Assembly (NCBI RefSeq): GCF_042651465.1
Contig: NZ_JBHSCZ010000002.1
Location: 1,013,283 to 1,077,282, forward strand
DNA: 64,000 nucleotides
Direction of reading: 5' to 3'
Origin: Ferruginibacter yonginensis
GTDB lineage: Bacteria; Bacteroidota; Bacteroidia; Chitinophagales; Chitinophagaceae
The notes beneath the pieces were generated by a model. It ran no database searches. It was not told where the DNA came from and saw only the letters and a list, made by a program, of their open reading frames with translations. The position numbers and the translations under genes are program-made. This document shows, in pieces, positions 10,439-17,691 of the stretch; position 1 is the first letter of the stretch, and each line of letters starts with the position of its first letter.

Positions 10439-10461
10439 ACATAAATTGATGAAAGCAAGTT

Positions 10462-11670
10462 TTATAATTCTTGTCCTCTTAATAAATCTTCAAAAACTTC
10501 TCTACGCCTAATTATTCTAGCATCGCCTTCTTCTATCATAATTTCGGCAGGTTTCAAGCGACTGTTAAAATTTGATGACATTTCAAAACCATAGGCGCCT
10601 GCATTATAAAATGCCAAATAATCGCCTTCACGTACTTCGGGTAATGGTCTGTCCCAAGCAAAAGTATCTGTTTCACAAATATTGCCCACAATGGTATAAA
10701 TACGTGATGTACCAAAGCTATTGCTTACATTTTCGATATGATGATAAGCATCGTACATCATTGGGCGAATGAGGTGGTTAAAGCCACTGTCAACCCCAAC
10801 AAAAACTGCAGAAGTTGTTTGTTTAATAACATTGGCTTTCACAATTAAGTAACCGCATTGGCTTACGAGGTATTTACCAGGTTCAAACCACACTTGTAAA
10901 TTTTTGCCAGTTTCTGCTTCAAAATTTTTGAAGGCTTCGGCTACTTTTTCTCCTAATAAATTTACATCGGTTTCTTTTTCGCCAGGTTGGTAAGGTACTT
11001 TAAAGCCACTACCTAAGTCAATATATTTTAAGTGAGGAAAATGAGTAGCCATGCTAAACATTACTTCTAAACCCTCTAAAAAAACGTTGATGTCTTTAAT
11101 TTCGCTACCAGTATGCATGTGAATACCTTCTACGTGTAAATCAGTAGCTTTTACAATACGTTCAATATGGCGTAATTGGTGAATAGAAATGCCAAATTTG
11201 CTATCAATATGTCCGGTTGAAATTTTATAATTGCCACCAGCCAATATGTGTGGGTTTAAACGAATACAAATGGGGTAGCTGTTGCCAAATTTATTACCAA
11301 ATTGTTCAAGAATAGATATGTTATCAATATTGATGTTTACACTCAATTCTTTTGCTGCTAAAATTTCTTCAAAGTCAACACAGTTGGGGGTATACAATAT
11401 GTTAGATTTATCAAAACCTGCTAATAAACCTAATTTAACTTCGTTAATACTCACACAATCTAACGAGGCACCTAATTTATGTAGGTAGCGTAAAATATTA
11501 ACATTGGTGAGCGATTTACATGCATAAAATATCTTTGCATTACAGTTACGAAAAGCATGGGTTAATTTTTCGTATTGATGTTTAATACTATCTGATTGAT
11601 AAACATACAATGGGGTGCCATACTGGTTGGCCAATTCGTTTAACTGTTGGTGTGAAAGATGATTTGTCAT
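10462..11670 (-). CDS. lysA: Diaminopimelate decarboxylase
   Basis: Converts meso-diaminopimelate to L-lysine with pyridoxal phosphate, the last step of lysine synthesis. The fold-III PLP decarboxylase pattern is visible: the Schiff-base lysine in FYACKSLTN near the N terminus, HMHTGSEI, a phosphate-binding IDLGSGFKVPY, FEPGKYLV, and the C-terminal GNICETDTF plus YNAGAYGFEMSS motifs that complete the active site across the dimer. About 402 residues, normal for the family. The ATG at 11670 (MTNHLSHQQL) is preferred over an upstream in-frame start at 11706, because the latter runs into the preceding terminator hairpin. Terminators lie on both sides, so it is probably transcribed alone. Confidence 0.95.
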   Translation of the reverse strand: MTNHLSHQQLNELANQYGTPLYVYQSDSIKHQYEKLTHAFRNCNAKIFYACKSLTNVNILRYLHKLGASLDCVSINEVKLGLLAGFDKSNILYTPNCVDFEEILAAKELSVNINIDNISILEQFGNKFGNSYPICIRLNPHILAGGNYKISTGHIDSKFGISIHQLRHIERIVKATDLHVEGIHMHTGSEIKDINVFLEGLEVMFSMATHFPHLKYIDLGSGFKVPYQPGEKETDVNLLGEKVAEAFKNFEAETGKNLQVWFEPGKYLVSQCGYLIVKANVIKQTTSAVFVGVDSGFNHLIRPMMYDAYHHIENVSNSFGTSRIYTIVGNICETDTFAWDRPLPEVREGDYLAFYNAGAYGFEMSSNFNSRLKPAEIMIEEGDARIIRRREVFEDLLRGQEL

Positions 11671-11699
11671 TTTTTTTAGTTTATTTTTTTGATATAAAA

Positions 11700-11726
11700 A
11701 AAGCATTTCTTTTTGAGAAATGCTTT
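11700..11726 (-). terminator. Rho-independent terminator after scpB
   Basis: Perfect 11-bp stem AAAGCATTTCT / AGAAATGCTTT with a 5-nt loop. On the minus strand it is followed by a run of T. It separates scpB from lysA. Confidence 0.85.
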
Positions 11727-11750
11727 AATAATTAGTGGTACTAAAATATT

Positions 11751-12554
11751 TTAAGACACATTCTCTGGGTCAGTTTCGTTCTGTTTCTTTTGTTTTATTT
11801 CTTCAGTTTCTTCCATATCAGTAGCATCAACAGTTAAGGTTGTATCTGTTGCAGTTACATTATTGGTATCATCCAAATTTTCATCAGTAACTAAGGCGTT
11901 GTCGCTGTTATTTTCATTAATTTCTGTAGTTGTTTCGTCTTCTTCAACAATTGCTTCGTTTCTATCAAACTCAATTTTACTTACTTCAGTTGCTTTCACT
12001 ACTTCATCAAAAAACACTTCATTTATTTTGGGTAATTCATCAGCACTGTTAATGCCAAAATAATCCATAAATGATTTTGAAGTAGCATATATCAACGGTT
12101 TACCAACAGCATCTTCATTACGACCGCTGATGATAATGAGTTCTTTCTCTAAAAGTTTTTGTACTGCATAATCGCAGTTTACACCACGTATACTTTCTAT
12201 TTCACTTTTTGTGATAGGCTGTTTGTAAGCGATAATGCTTAACGTTTCAAGTGCAGCGGTAGAGAGGCGTTTAATGAATTTATCGCCATTAATTAATGCG
12301 ACTGTTTTGTGGTACGCCGGCTTGGTTAAAAACTGCCAACCACCGCCACTTTGCTTTAATTCAAATGAGTAAAACTCAGCTTGGTATTTTTCTTTAATAC
12401 CTTCAATGGCGGTTTCAATTTGTTCAATATCGGCCCTATCTTCAATAAAACCCAATGCAGTATTGATTAGCTCTGTAATTTCAGCAGCTGATAAGGCTTT
12501 ATCACTTGCAAAAATAAGCGCTTCAATATGCGGTATAATTTGAGATATTTCCAT
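11751..12554 (-). CDS. scpB: Segregation and condensation protein B
   Basis: ScpB is the winged-helix kleisin-interacting subunit of the SMC-ScpAB condensin, needed for chromosome segregation. The family signature is clear in the N-terminal two thirds: IEALIFASDKALSAAEI, then the second winged helix with STAALETLSIIAYKQPITKSEIESIRGVNCDYAVQ (two stretches), LLEKELI and GKPLIYATSKSFMDYFGI. The last 80 residues form an acidic, Thr/Asn/Glu-rich tail (many D, E, T) that looks disordered; such tails are common in Bacteroidota ScpB but vary in sequence. It lies 78 bp downstream of atpG, and scpA is not in the window. It could share the atpG promoter, since no strong terminator is seen between them. 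Confidence 0.93.
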   Translation of the reverse strand: MEISQIIPHIEALIFASDKALSAAEITELINTALGFIEDRADIEQIETAIEGIKEKYQAEFYSFELKQSGGGWQFLTKPAYHKTVALINGDKFIKRLSTAALETLSIIAYKQPITKSEIESIRGVNCDYAVQKLLEKELIIISGRNEDAVGKPLIYATSKSFMDYFGINSADELPKINEVFFDEVVKATEVSKIEFDRNEAIVEEDETTTEINENNSDNALVTDENLDDTNNVTATDTTLTVDATDMEETEEIKQKKQNETDPENVS

Positions 12555-12632
12555 TTTTATTAATTACTGCAATTATTATTGAGTTGCAGGTAATAGCATT
12601 TAATATTTGTTATAAGAAAACGAGGTTGATTA

Positions 12633-13514
12633 TTAACCTTGTAATGCAGCTGCACCACTTACAATTTCAGTAAGTTCGGTTGTAATAGCTGCTTGTCTTG
12701 CACGGTTATAGCTAATTTTCAATGCTTTTAATAATTCGTTAGCGTTATCACTAGCCTTGTCCATAGCTGTCATACGTGCACCATGTTCGCTTGCATTACC
12801 ATCTAACACAGCTTTGTATAATTGTGTATTCAAAATTTTAGGCATCAATTCAGCAATCAACACTTCTTTACTAGGTTCAAAAATAAAGTCGCTGTTTTTA
12901 TTTGAAGCAGTATTGGTTGCTTTTTTTATTGGTAAAAATTGCTCAGCAATATATTCTTGTGTAGCGGCATTTTTAAATTCGCTGTAAATAACTTCTACAG
13001 CATCTACCTCATTTTTTTCAAAGGCGTTCATTGCATAAGTAGCTGCTGCTTGTACTTTTTCAAAACTTAAACCTGAAAATATTTCCCAAAAACTGTCAAT
13101 AACATTAAAGCCATTTTTTGTGAAATGTTCGTAACCTTTTTTACCAATTGGTAAAAAAGTTACGTTACCTTTTGCAAGTTGTGAGGCATATTTTTCTTTA
13201 GCTACCGATTTTGCAAGTTTTATTAAATTACTATTGTAACCACCACATAAACCTCTATCACTTGTTACTACAATAATCATCACTTTTTCAACGGTACGTT
13301 CTGCAGCTAATTTGTTGGTTAAATCACCCTCGGTACTACTCACAATATTGCTCAACATTTCTTGCAATTTTTGTGCGTAGGGGCGCATTTGTGTAATAGC
13401 ATCTTGTGCACGACGTAATTTTGCCGCACTCACCATTTTCATGGCTTTGGTTATTTGTTGTGTACTTTGAACACTTACTATTCGGTTTCTAACCTCTTTT
13501 AATGCACCACTCAT
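12633..13514 (-). CDS. atpG: ATP synthase F1 subunit gamma
   Basis: Central rotor shaft of the F1F0 ATP synthase. Both conserved terminal helices are present: the N terminus LKEVRNRIVSVQSTQQITKAMKMVSAAKLRRAQ and the C terminus HGARMTAMDKASDNANELL followed by YNRARQAAITTELTEIVSGAAAL (each quoted in pieces). The Rossmann-like middle has VTSDRGLCGGYNSNL. 293 residues, normal length. It stands without the other atp genes: the upstream neighbour is the divergent secA and the downstream gene is scpB. A TAnnTTTG promoter is present 40 bp upstream of the start. Confidence 0.96.
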   Translation of the reverse strand: MSGALKEVRNRIVSVQSTQQITKAMKMVSAAKLRRAQDAITQMRPYAQKLQEMLSNIVSSTEGDLTNKLAAERTVEKVMIIVVTSDRGLCGGYNSNLIKLAKSVAKEKYASQLAKGNVTFLPIGKKGYEHFTKNGFNVIDSFWEIFSGLSFEKVQAAATYAMNAFEKNEVDAVEVIYSEFKNAATQEYIAEQFLPIKKATNTASNKNSDFIFEPSKEVLIAELMPKILNTQLYKAVLDGNASEHGARMTAMDKASDNANELLKALKISYNRARQAAITTELTEIVSGAAALQG

Positions 13515-13554
13515 GCCTTAGTTATTTTTGTATTAGTAACTCAGTTTTAGGGCG

Positions 13555-13587
13555 CAAATGTACGGCAAAAGGGTTATATTTCACAAA
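13555..13587 (-). promoter_or_regulatory. Bacteroidota-type promoter for atpG
   Basis: On the minus strand TTTG (13587-13584) is followed after 21 nt by TACATTTG (13562-13555), matching the Bacteroidota -33/-7 pattern TTTG/TAnnTTTG. The -7 box lies about 40 bp before the atpG ATG. Confidence 0.7.
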
Positions 13588-13631
13588 ATTGAGGTTATTA
13601 TAAGGTAATGCGCTACAAAAAAACTTATTTG

Positions 13632-13639
13632 TACATTTG
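13632..13639 (+). promoter_or_regulatory. -7 promoter box for secA
   Basis: TACATTTG fits TAnnTTTG and is followed at once by CAACCC, the same initial sequence as in the promoter array at 63.7-64 kb. No good -33 TTTG is seen at the usual distance. It implies a roughly 85-nt leader before the secA ATG. Confidence 0.55.
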
Positions 13640-13730
13640 CAACCCATGCCAATTTGGCTAACTGCGAATAGCAGCACCATATTTGACAAAGGCAATTATA
13701 AATAGAACATCACTATATTAAAATATTTTT

Positions 13731-16700
13731 ATGCTTGGATTTATTTCTAAATTATTTGGTGGCAATAAAAGTGAAAAAGACGTAAAAAAAATTCTTCCAG
13801 AAATTGAAAAGGCGAATCAGTTTTTTGCTTCTTATGCATCACTTACTAACGATGAACTTCGTGCCAAAACAACGGAGTTTAAAGCTCGTATTAAGGAGTA
13901 TTTAGCCGCAACAGATGCTGATATTGAAGAAAAACAACAACTAGCCGCTGCTTTAGCTGTTACGGATATTGACGGAAGAGATGCTATTTATAAAGATATA
14001 GATGCATTAAAGAAAGATAGAGATGCTAAAATTGAAGAAATTCTCACTAAAATTTTGCCAGAAGCTTTTGCTGTGGTAAAAGAAACAAGCCGTCGTTTTA
14101 AAGAAAATGAAAATGTAGTTGCTACCGCTACAGATTTAGATAGAGAATTGGCTACTAAAAAATCAAATGTAATTATTGAAGGCGATAAAGCTATTTATAA
14201 AAATAGTTGGTTAGCCGCCGGTACAACTGTACAGTGGAACATGGTACATTATGATGTGCAGTTGATTGGTGGTGCTGTTTTGCACTCAGGCCGTATTGCT
14301 GAAATGGCTACAGGTGAGGGTAAAACCTTAGTGAGTACTTTGCCAGCCTATTTAAATGCTTTGGCAGGTGAAGGTATGCACATTGTAACGGTGAATGATT
14401 ATTTGGCGAAGAGGGATAGCGAATGGAACGGACCTATTTTTGAATGGTTGGGCCTTCGTGTTGATTGTATTGATAAACATGAACCTAACAGCGATGCTCG
14501 TAGAAAAGCCTATAATGCTGATATTACTTATGGTACCAACAACGAATTTGGTTTTGACTATTTGAGAGATAATATGGTACACTCACCTGACGAAATGGTA
14601 CAACGTAAGCACCATTTTGCTATGGTAGATGAGGTAGATAGTGTATTGATTGATGATGCCCGTACGCCTTTAATTATTAGTGGTCCGGTAGGACATAGCG
14701 ATAATACCCAACAGTTTTTTGATTTAAAACCACGTATTGAAAAATTAGTTGAAACACAACGTAAAGCCGTTAACAACTTTTTAATAGAAGCAAAAAAGAA
14801 AATTGCAGAAGGTAATGATGACCCAAAAGATGGAGGTTTGGCTTTAATGAGGGCTTACCGTGGCTTGCCTAAAAATGGGGCACTTATTAAATTTTTAAGC
14901 GAACCAGGTAACCGAGTTAAATTACAAAAAAGCGAAAACTACTACCTAGCTGATCAACAAAAGCAAATGCCTAAAGTTGATGAAGAGCTATATTTCAGTA
15001 TTGATGAAAAAAATAACCAAGTTGAACTTACTGAAAATGGGTTAAACTTAATTACCCGTACTGGTGAAGATCCTGATTTTTTTGTACTACCAGATATTTC
15101 TACAAAAATTGCTGAAATAGAAAAAACTGATTTAACTGCAGAAGAAAAGTTACAGCGAAAAGACAATTTATTAACGGAATACGCTACCAAATCAGAACGT
15201 ATTCATACCATACAACAACTACTTAAAGCGTACACTTTATTTGATAAAGATGTGGAGTATGTGGTGATTGATGATGAAGTAAAAATTGTAGATGAACAAA
15301 CGGGGCGTATTATGGAGGGCAGGCGTTATTCTGACGGTTTGCACCAAGCCCTAGAAGCTAAAGAAAATGTAAAAATTGAAGCTTCTACCCAAACCTATGC
15401 TACGGTTACATTACAAAATTATTTTAGAATGTACCATAAGTTAGCAGGTATGACGGGTACTGCCGAAACCGAAGCAGCAGAGTTATGGAGCATTTATAAA
15501 TTAGATGTGGTTACCATACCAACCAACGTAAAAGTTATTCGTATTGATGGGGAAGATTTTGTGTACAAAACCACCCGTGAAAAATACAAGGCTGTTATTG
15601 ATGAAGTTGAAAAAAACAGAGCTGCTGGTCGCCCAACATTAGTAGGTACTACTTCGGTTGATGTGAGTGAATTAATTAGTCGTACGTTACGCCAAAGAGG
15701 TATACCTCATAATGTATTAAATGCAAAACAACATAGCAAAGAAGCACAAATTGTAGCTGAAGCTGGTTTAGCAGGTGCTGTAACAATTGCAACCAACATG
15801 GCTGGTCGTGGTACAGATATCAAACTTGGCCCAGGCGTTAAAGAAGCTGGTGGTTTGGCTATAATTGGTACGGAACGACACGAAAGTAGAAGGGTAGATA
15901 GGCAGTTGAGAGGTCGTGCTGGTAGGCAAGGCGACCCTGGTACTTCAATATTTTTTGTATCGTTAGAAGATAGCTTAATGCGTATGTTTGGTAGTGAACG
16001 TATTGCAGGTTTAATGGATAGAATGGGCTATAAAGAAGGTGAAGTAATTCAGCATAGCATGATTACTAAGAGTATTGAAAGAGCACAGAAAAAAGTTGAA
16101 GAAAATAACTTTGGTACCAGAAAACGTTTGTTAGAGTACGATGATGTAATGAACAAACAACGGAATGTTGTGTATGGTAAACGTAACCATGCTTTGTTTG
16201 GCGAACGTTTGGCACTTGACCTTGATAATTCTTTTTACAGTGTTGCTGAAGGTTTAATTAATTCATTTAAAGAGGCTGCTGATTACGAAGGTTTCAAGTT
16301 GGCTGTCATCATTAATTTTGCAATGGATACCAACATTACAGAAGATGATTTAGCAAAGCTACCAGCGCCTACTTTAGCTGAAAAATTATATGCAGAAGCT
16401 GTAACCAACTACACTAAAAAGAAAGCAGCTTTAGCAGAACAAACCTTTCCTATTATAAGCAATATTCGTAAAGAGCAAGGCAACCATATTGAAAATGTAG
16501 CCGTGCCTTTTACTGATGGTAAAAAAGCGATACAGGCTTTAGCCAATTTAGATAAATACCTTGCCAGCAATGGTACTGAACTGGGCTTTGCTTTAGAACG
16601 TAGCATTACTTTAGCAACTATTGATGAAGCATGGAAAGAACACTTAAGGGCGATGGATGATTTACGACATAGTGTACAAACTGCAGGGTATGAGCAAAAA

Positions 16701-17066
16701 GACCCTTTGGTGATTTATAAAATAGAAGCTTTTGCTGCCTTTAAAGAAATGGATGATAAAGTGAACAGAGATATTGTAAGCTTTTTATGCCATGCAGGTA
16801 TACCAATGGAAGAAACCAATGCAGGCCAAATTAAAGAGGGGAGAGAAGCAAAAACAGATATGCGTAAAATGAACATGAATAAGGCGCAAATTGAAGCTGC
16901 TGGTGATGATTACGCTGCTAACCAAAATGATTATTTTGACCCAAGTGGTGGCGAAGCCGTGAAGCAAGAACCAATTAGAGTAGAACCAAAAATTGGTAGA
17001 AATGATGCTTGCCCATGTGGAAGTGGTAAAAAATACAAGCAATGCCATGGTGCAGGTGCAGTGTAA
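13731..17066 (+). CDS. secA: Preprotein translocase ATPase SecA
   Basis: Motor ATPase that drives unfolded proteins through SecYEG. Walker A MATGEGKT lies near residue 192, followed by VTVNDYLAKRD, the DEAD-type VDEVDSVLIDDARTPLIISG, GMTGTAETEA, and the second helicase half NMAGRGTDIKLGPGV with RRVDRQLRGRAGRQGDPG. The helical scaffold/wing region ends with AWKEHLRAMDDLRHSVQ. The C terminus carries the zinc-binding, SecB/lipid-interacting SEC-C motif CPCGSGKKYKQCHG. At 1,111 residues it is longer than the E. coli protein (901), mainly through inserts around residues 340-480, as is usual in Bacteroidota. It is a single-gene unit with its own promoter and a strong terminator. Confidence 0.98.
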   Translation: MLGFISKLFGGNKSEKDVKKILPEIEKANQFFASYASLTNDELRAKTTEFKARIKEYLAATDADIEEKQQLAAALAVTDIDGRDAIYKDIDALKKDRDAKIEEILTKILPEAFAVVKETSRRFKENENVVATATDLDRELATKKSNVIIEGDKAIYKNSWLAAGTTVQWNMVHYDVQLIGGAVLHSGRIAEMATGEGKTLVSTLPAYLNALAGEGMHIVTVNDYLAKRDSEWNGPIFEWLGLRVDCIDKHEPNSDARRKAYNADITYGTNNEFGFDYLRDNMVHSPDEMVQRKHHFAMVDEVDSVLIDDARTPLIISGPVGHSDNTQQFFDLKPRIEKLVETQRKAVNNFLIEAKKKIAEGNDDPKDGGLALMRAYRGLPKNGALIKFLSEPGNRVKLQKSENYYLADQQKQMPKVDEELYFSIDEKNNQVELTENGLNLITRTGEDPDFFVLPDISTKIAEIEKTDLTAEEKLQRKDNLLTEYATKSERIHTIQQLLKAYTLFDKDVEYVVIDDEVKIVDEQTGRIMEGRRYSDGLHQALEAKENVKIEASTQTYATVTLQNYFRMYHKLAGMTGTAETEAAELWSIYKLDVVTIPTNVKVIRIDGEDFVYKTTREKYKAVIDEVEKNRAAGRPTLVGTTSVDVSELISRTLRQRGIPHNVLNAKQHSKEAQIVAEAGLAGAVTIATNMAGRGTDIKLGPGVKEAGGLAIIGTERHESRRVDRQLRGRAGRQGDPGTSIFFVSLEDSLMRMFGSERIAGLMDRMGYKEGEVIQHSMITKSIERAQKKVEENNFGTRKRLLEYDDVMNKQRNVVYGKRNHALFGERLALDLDNSFYSVAEGLINSFKEAADYEGFKLAVIINFAMDTNITEDDLAKLPAPTLAEKLYAEAVTNYTKKKAALAEQTFPIISNIRKEQGNHIENVAVPFTDGKKAIQALANLDKYLASNGTELGFALERSITLATIDEAWKEHLRAMDDLRHSVQTAGYEQKDPLVIYKIEAFAAFKEMDDKVNRDIVSFLCHAGIPMEETNAGQIKEGREAKTDMRKMNMNKAQIEAAGDDYAANQNDYFDPSGGEAVKQEPIRVEPKIGRNDACPCGSGKKYKQCHGAGAV

Positions 17067-17082
17067 ATATAACTACAATTGT

Positions 17083-17117
17083 AAAAAGCCGTTTCATTGA
17101 GTTGAAACGGCTTTTTT
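17083..17117 (+). terminator. Rho-independent terminator after secA
   Basis: AAAAAGCCGTTTCA pairs with TTGAAACGGCTTTTTT across a short loop, followed by a T-run. It starts 17 bp after the secA stop. Confidence 0.92.
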
Positions 17118-17137
17118 AATGTTGATTATAGTACTAT

Positions 17138-17242
17138 GCTGAAAGGCTGCCGGATAGCAGTGTAAATAGGGGCAACGCAGGCGCCCCTATTGCAACGAAT
17201 AGCCGGAAAAACTGCTGCTATGTTGTGGTAGTTTACAGCCCC
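17138..17242 (+). repeat. Dispersed structured repeat, copy 2
   Basis: GCTGAAAGGCTGCCGGATAG at the left, ACAGCCCC at the right. The central hairpin is a perfect ATAGGGGC (17166-17173) / GCCCCTAT (17183-17190) around a 9-nt loop; outer AGCAGT can pair with ACTGCT. It is nearly identical to copy 3 over the first 70 bases. It lies in direct orientation with copy 3, and the two bracket the minus-strand gene pair 17298-20511. Confidence 0.85.
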
Positions 17243-17297
17243 AATATGTAAAAAAATAAGGAACTGTGTAATCATTTTTATTTTGGGGTGCTGCTGT

Positions 17298-17657
17298 TTA
17301 TGTTGTTTTAATAATTTTTTTGATGGCTTTTGTATCAACCGTATCAGGTACTATTTTGTTGATGATGATGATACCATTACCACCCGTTTGCCAAGTAGCC
17401 ATCAATAAACAATGGTTGTTATACAAATAAATAGTGCGTACATAATTGGCTTTTTTTTGAGCTGCATAACTTTTGTTTTCACTGATACCGTACCACCGTT
17501 GCCCTTTGTATTGGTACATTGATAAGGTTAGTTGAATATTTGCTTCGAGCATTTTTTTAATACAAGGCGGAACCGTATCATTGGTTTGTTTTGCATAAGT
17601 GGTTATACTCGATATAAAGCTAGTACTTAAAAGGAAAATGAATTTTATATAATGCAT
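17298..17657 (-). CDS. Small exported protein of unknown function
   Basis: 119 residues beginning with a signal peptide (MHYIKFIFLLSTSFISSITTYA, probable cleavage after TYA). The mature part has two cysteines (PPCIKKMLEA and NNHCLLMATW), a Trp/Tyr-rich middle (QRWYGIS) and a beta-like GGNGIIIINKIV near the end. I do not recognise the family. The ATG lies 34 bp after the stop of the 939-residue exported protein gene, so the two are likely co-transcribed and may act together outside the inner membrane. The small size means gene status rests on the signal peptide and its place in the operon. Confidence 0.65.
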   Translation of the reverse strand: MHYIKFIFLLSTSFISSITTYAKQTNDTVPPCIKKMLEANIQLTLSMYQYKGQRWYGISENKSYAAQKKANYVRTIYLYNNHCLLMATWQTGGNGIIIINKIVPDTVDTKAIKKIIKTT

Positions 17658-17691
17658 GATGGTATTATTGAAAACTATTTTTAACGGTTTG

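Noticed and set aside
12564..12593. Imperfect hairpin between atpG and scpB as a terminator
   Set aside because: The stem has a bulge, a long loop and no T-run, so read-through into scpB seems more likely.
17126..17338. 70-residue minus-strand open frame
   Set aside because: It is made of repeat copy 2 and the end of the neighbouring gene, with no signal or family motif.
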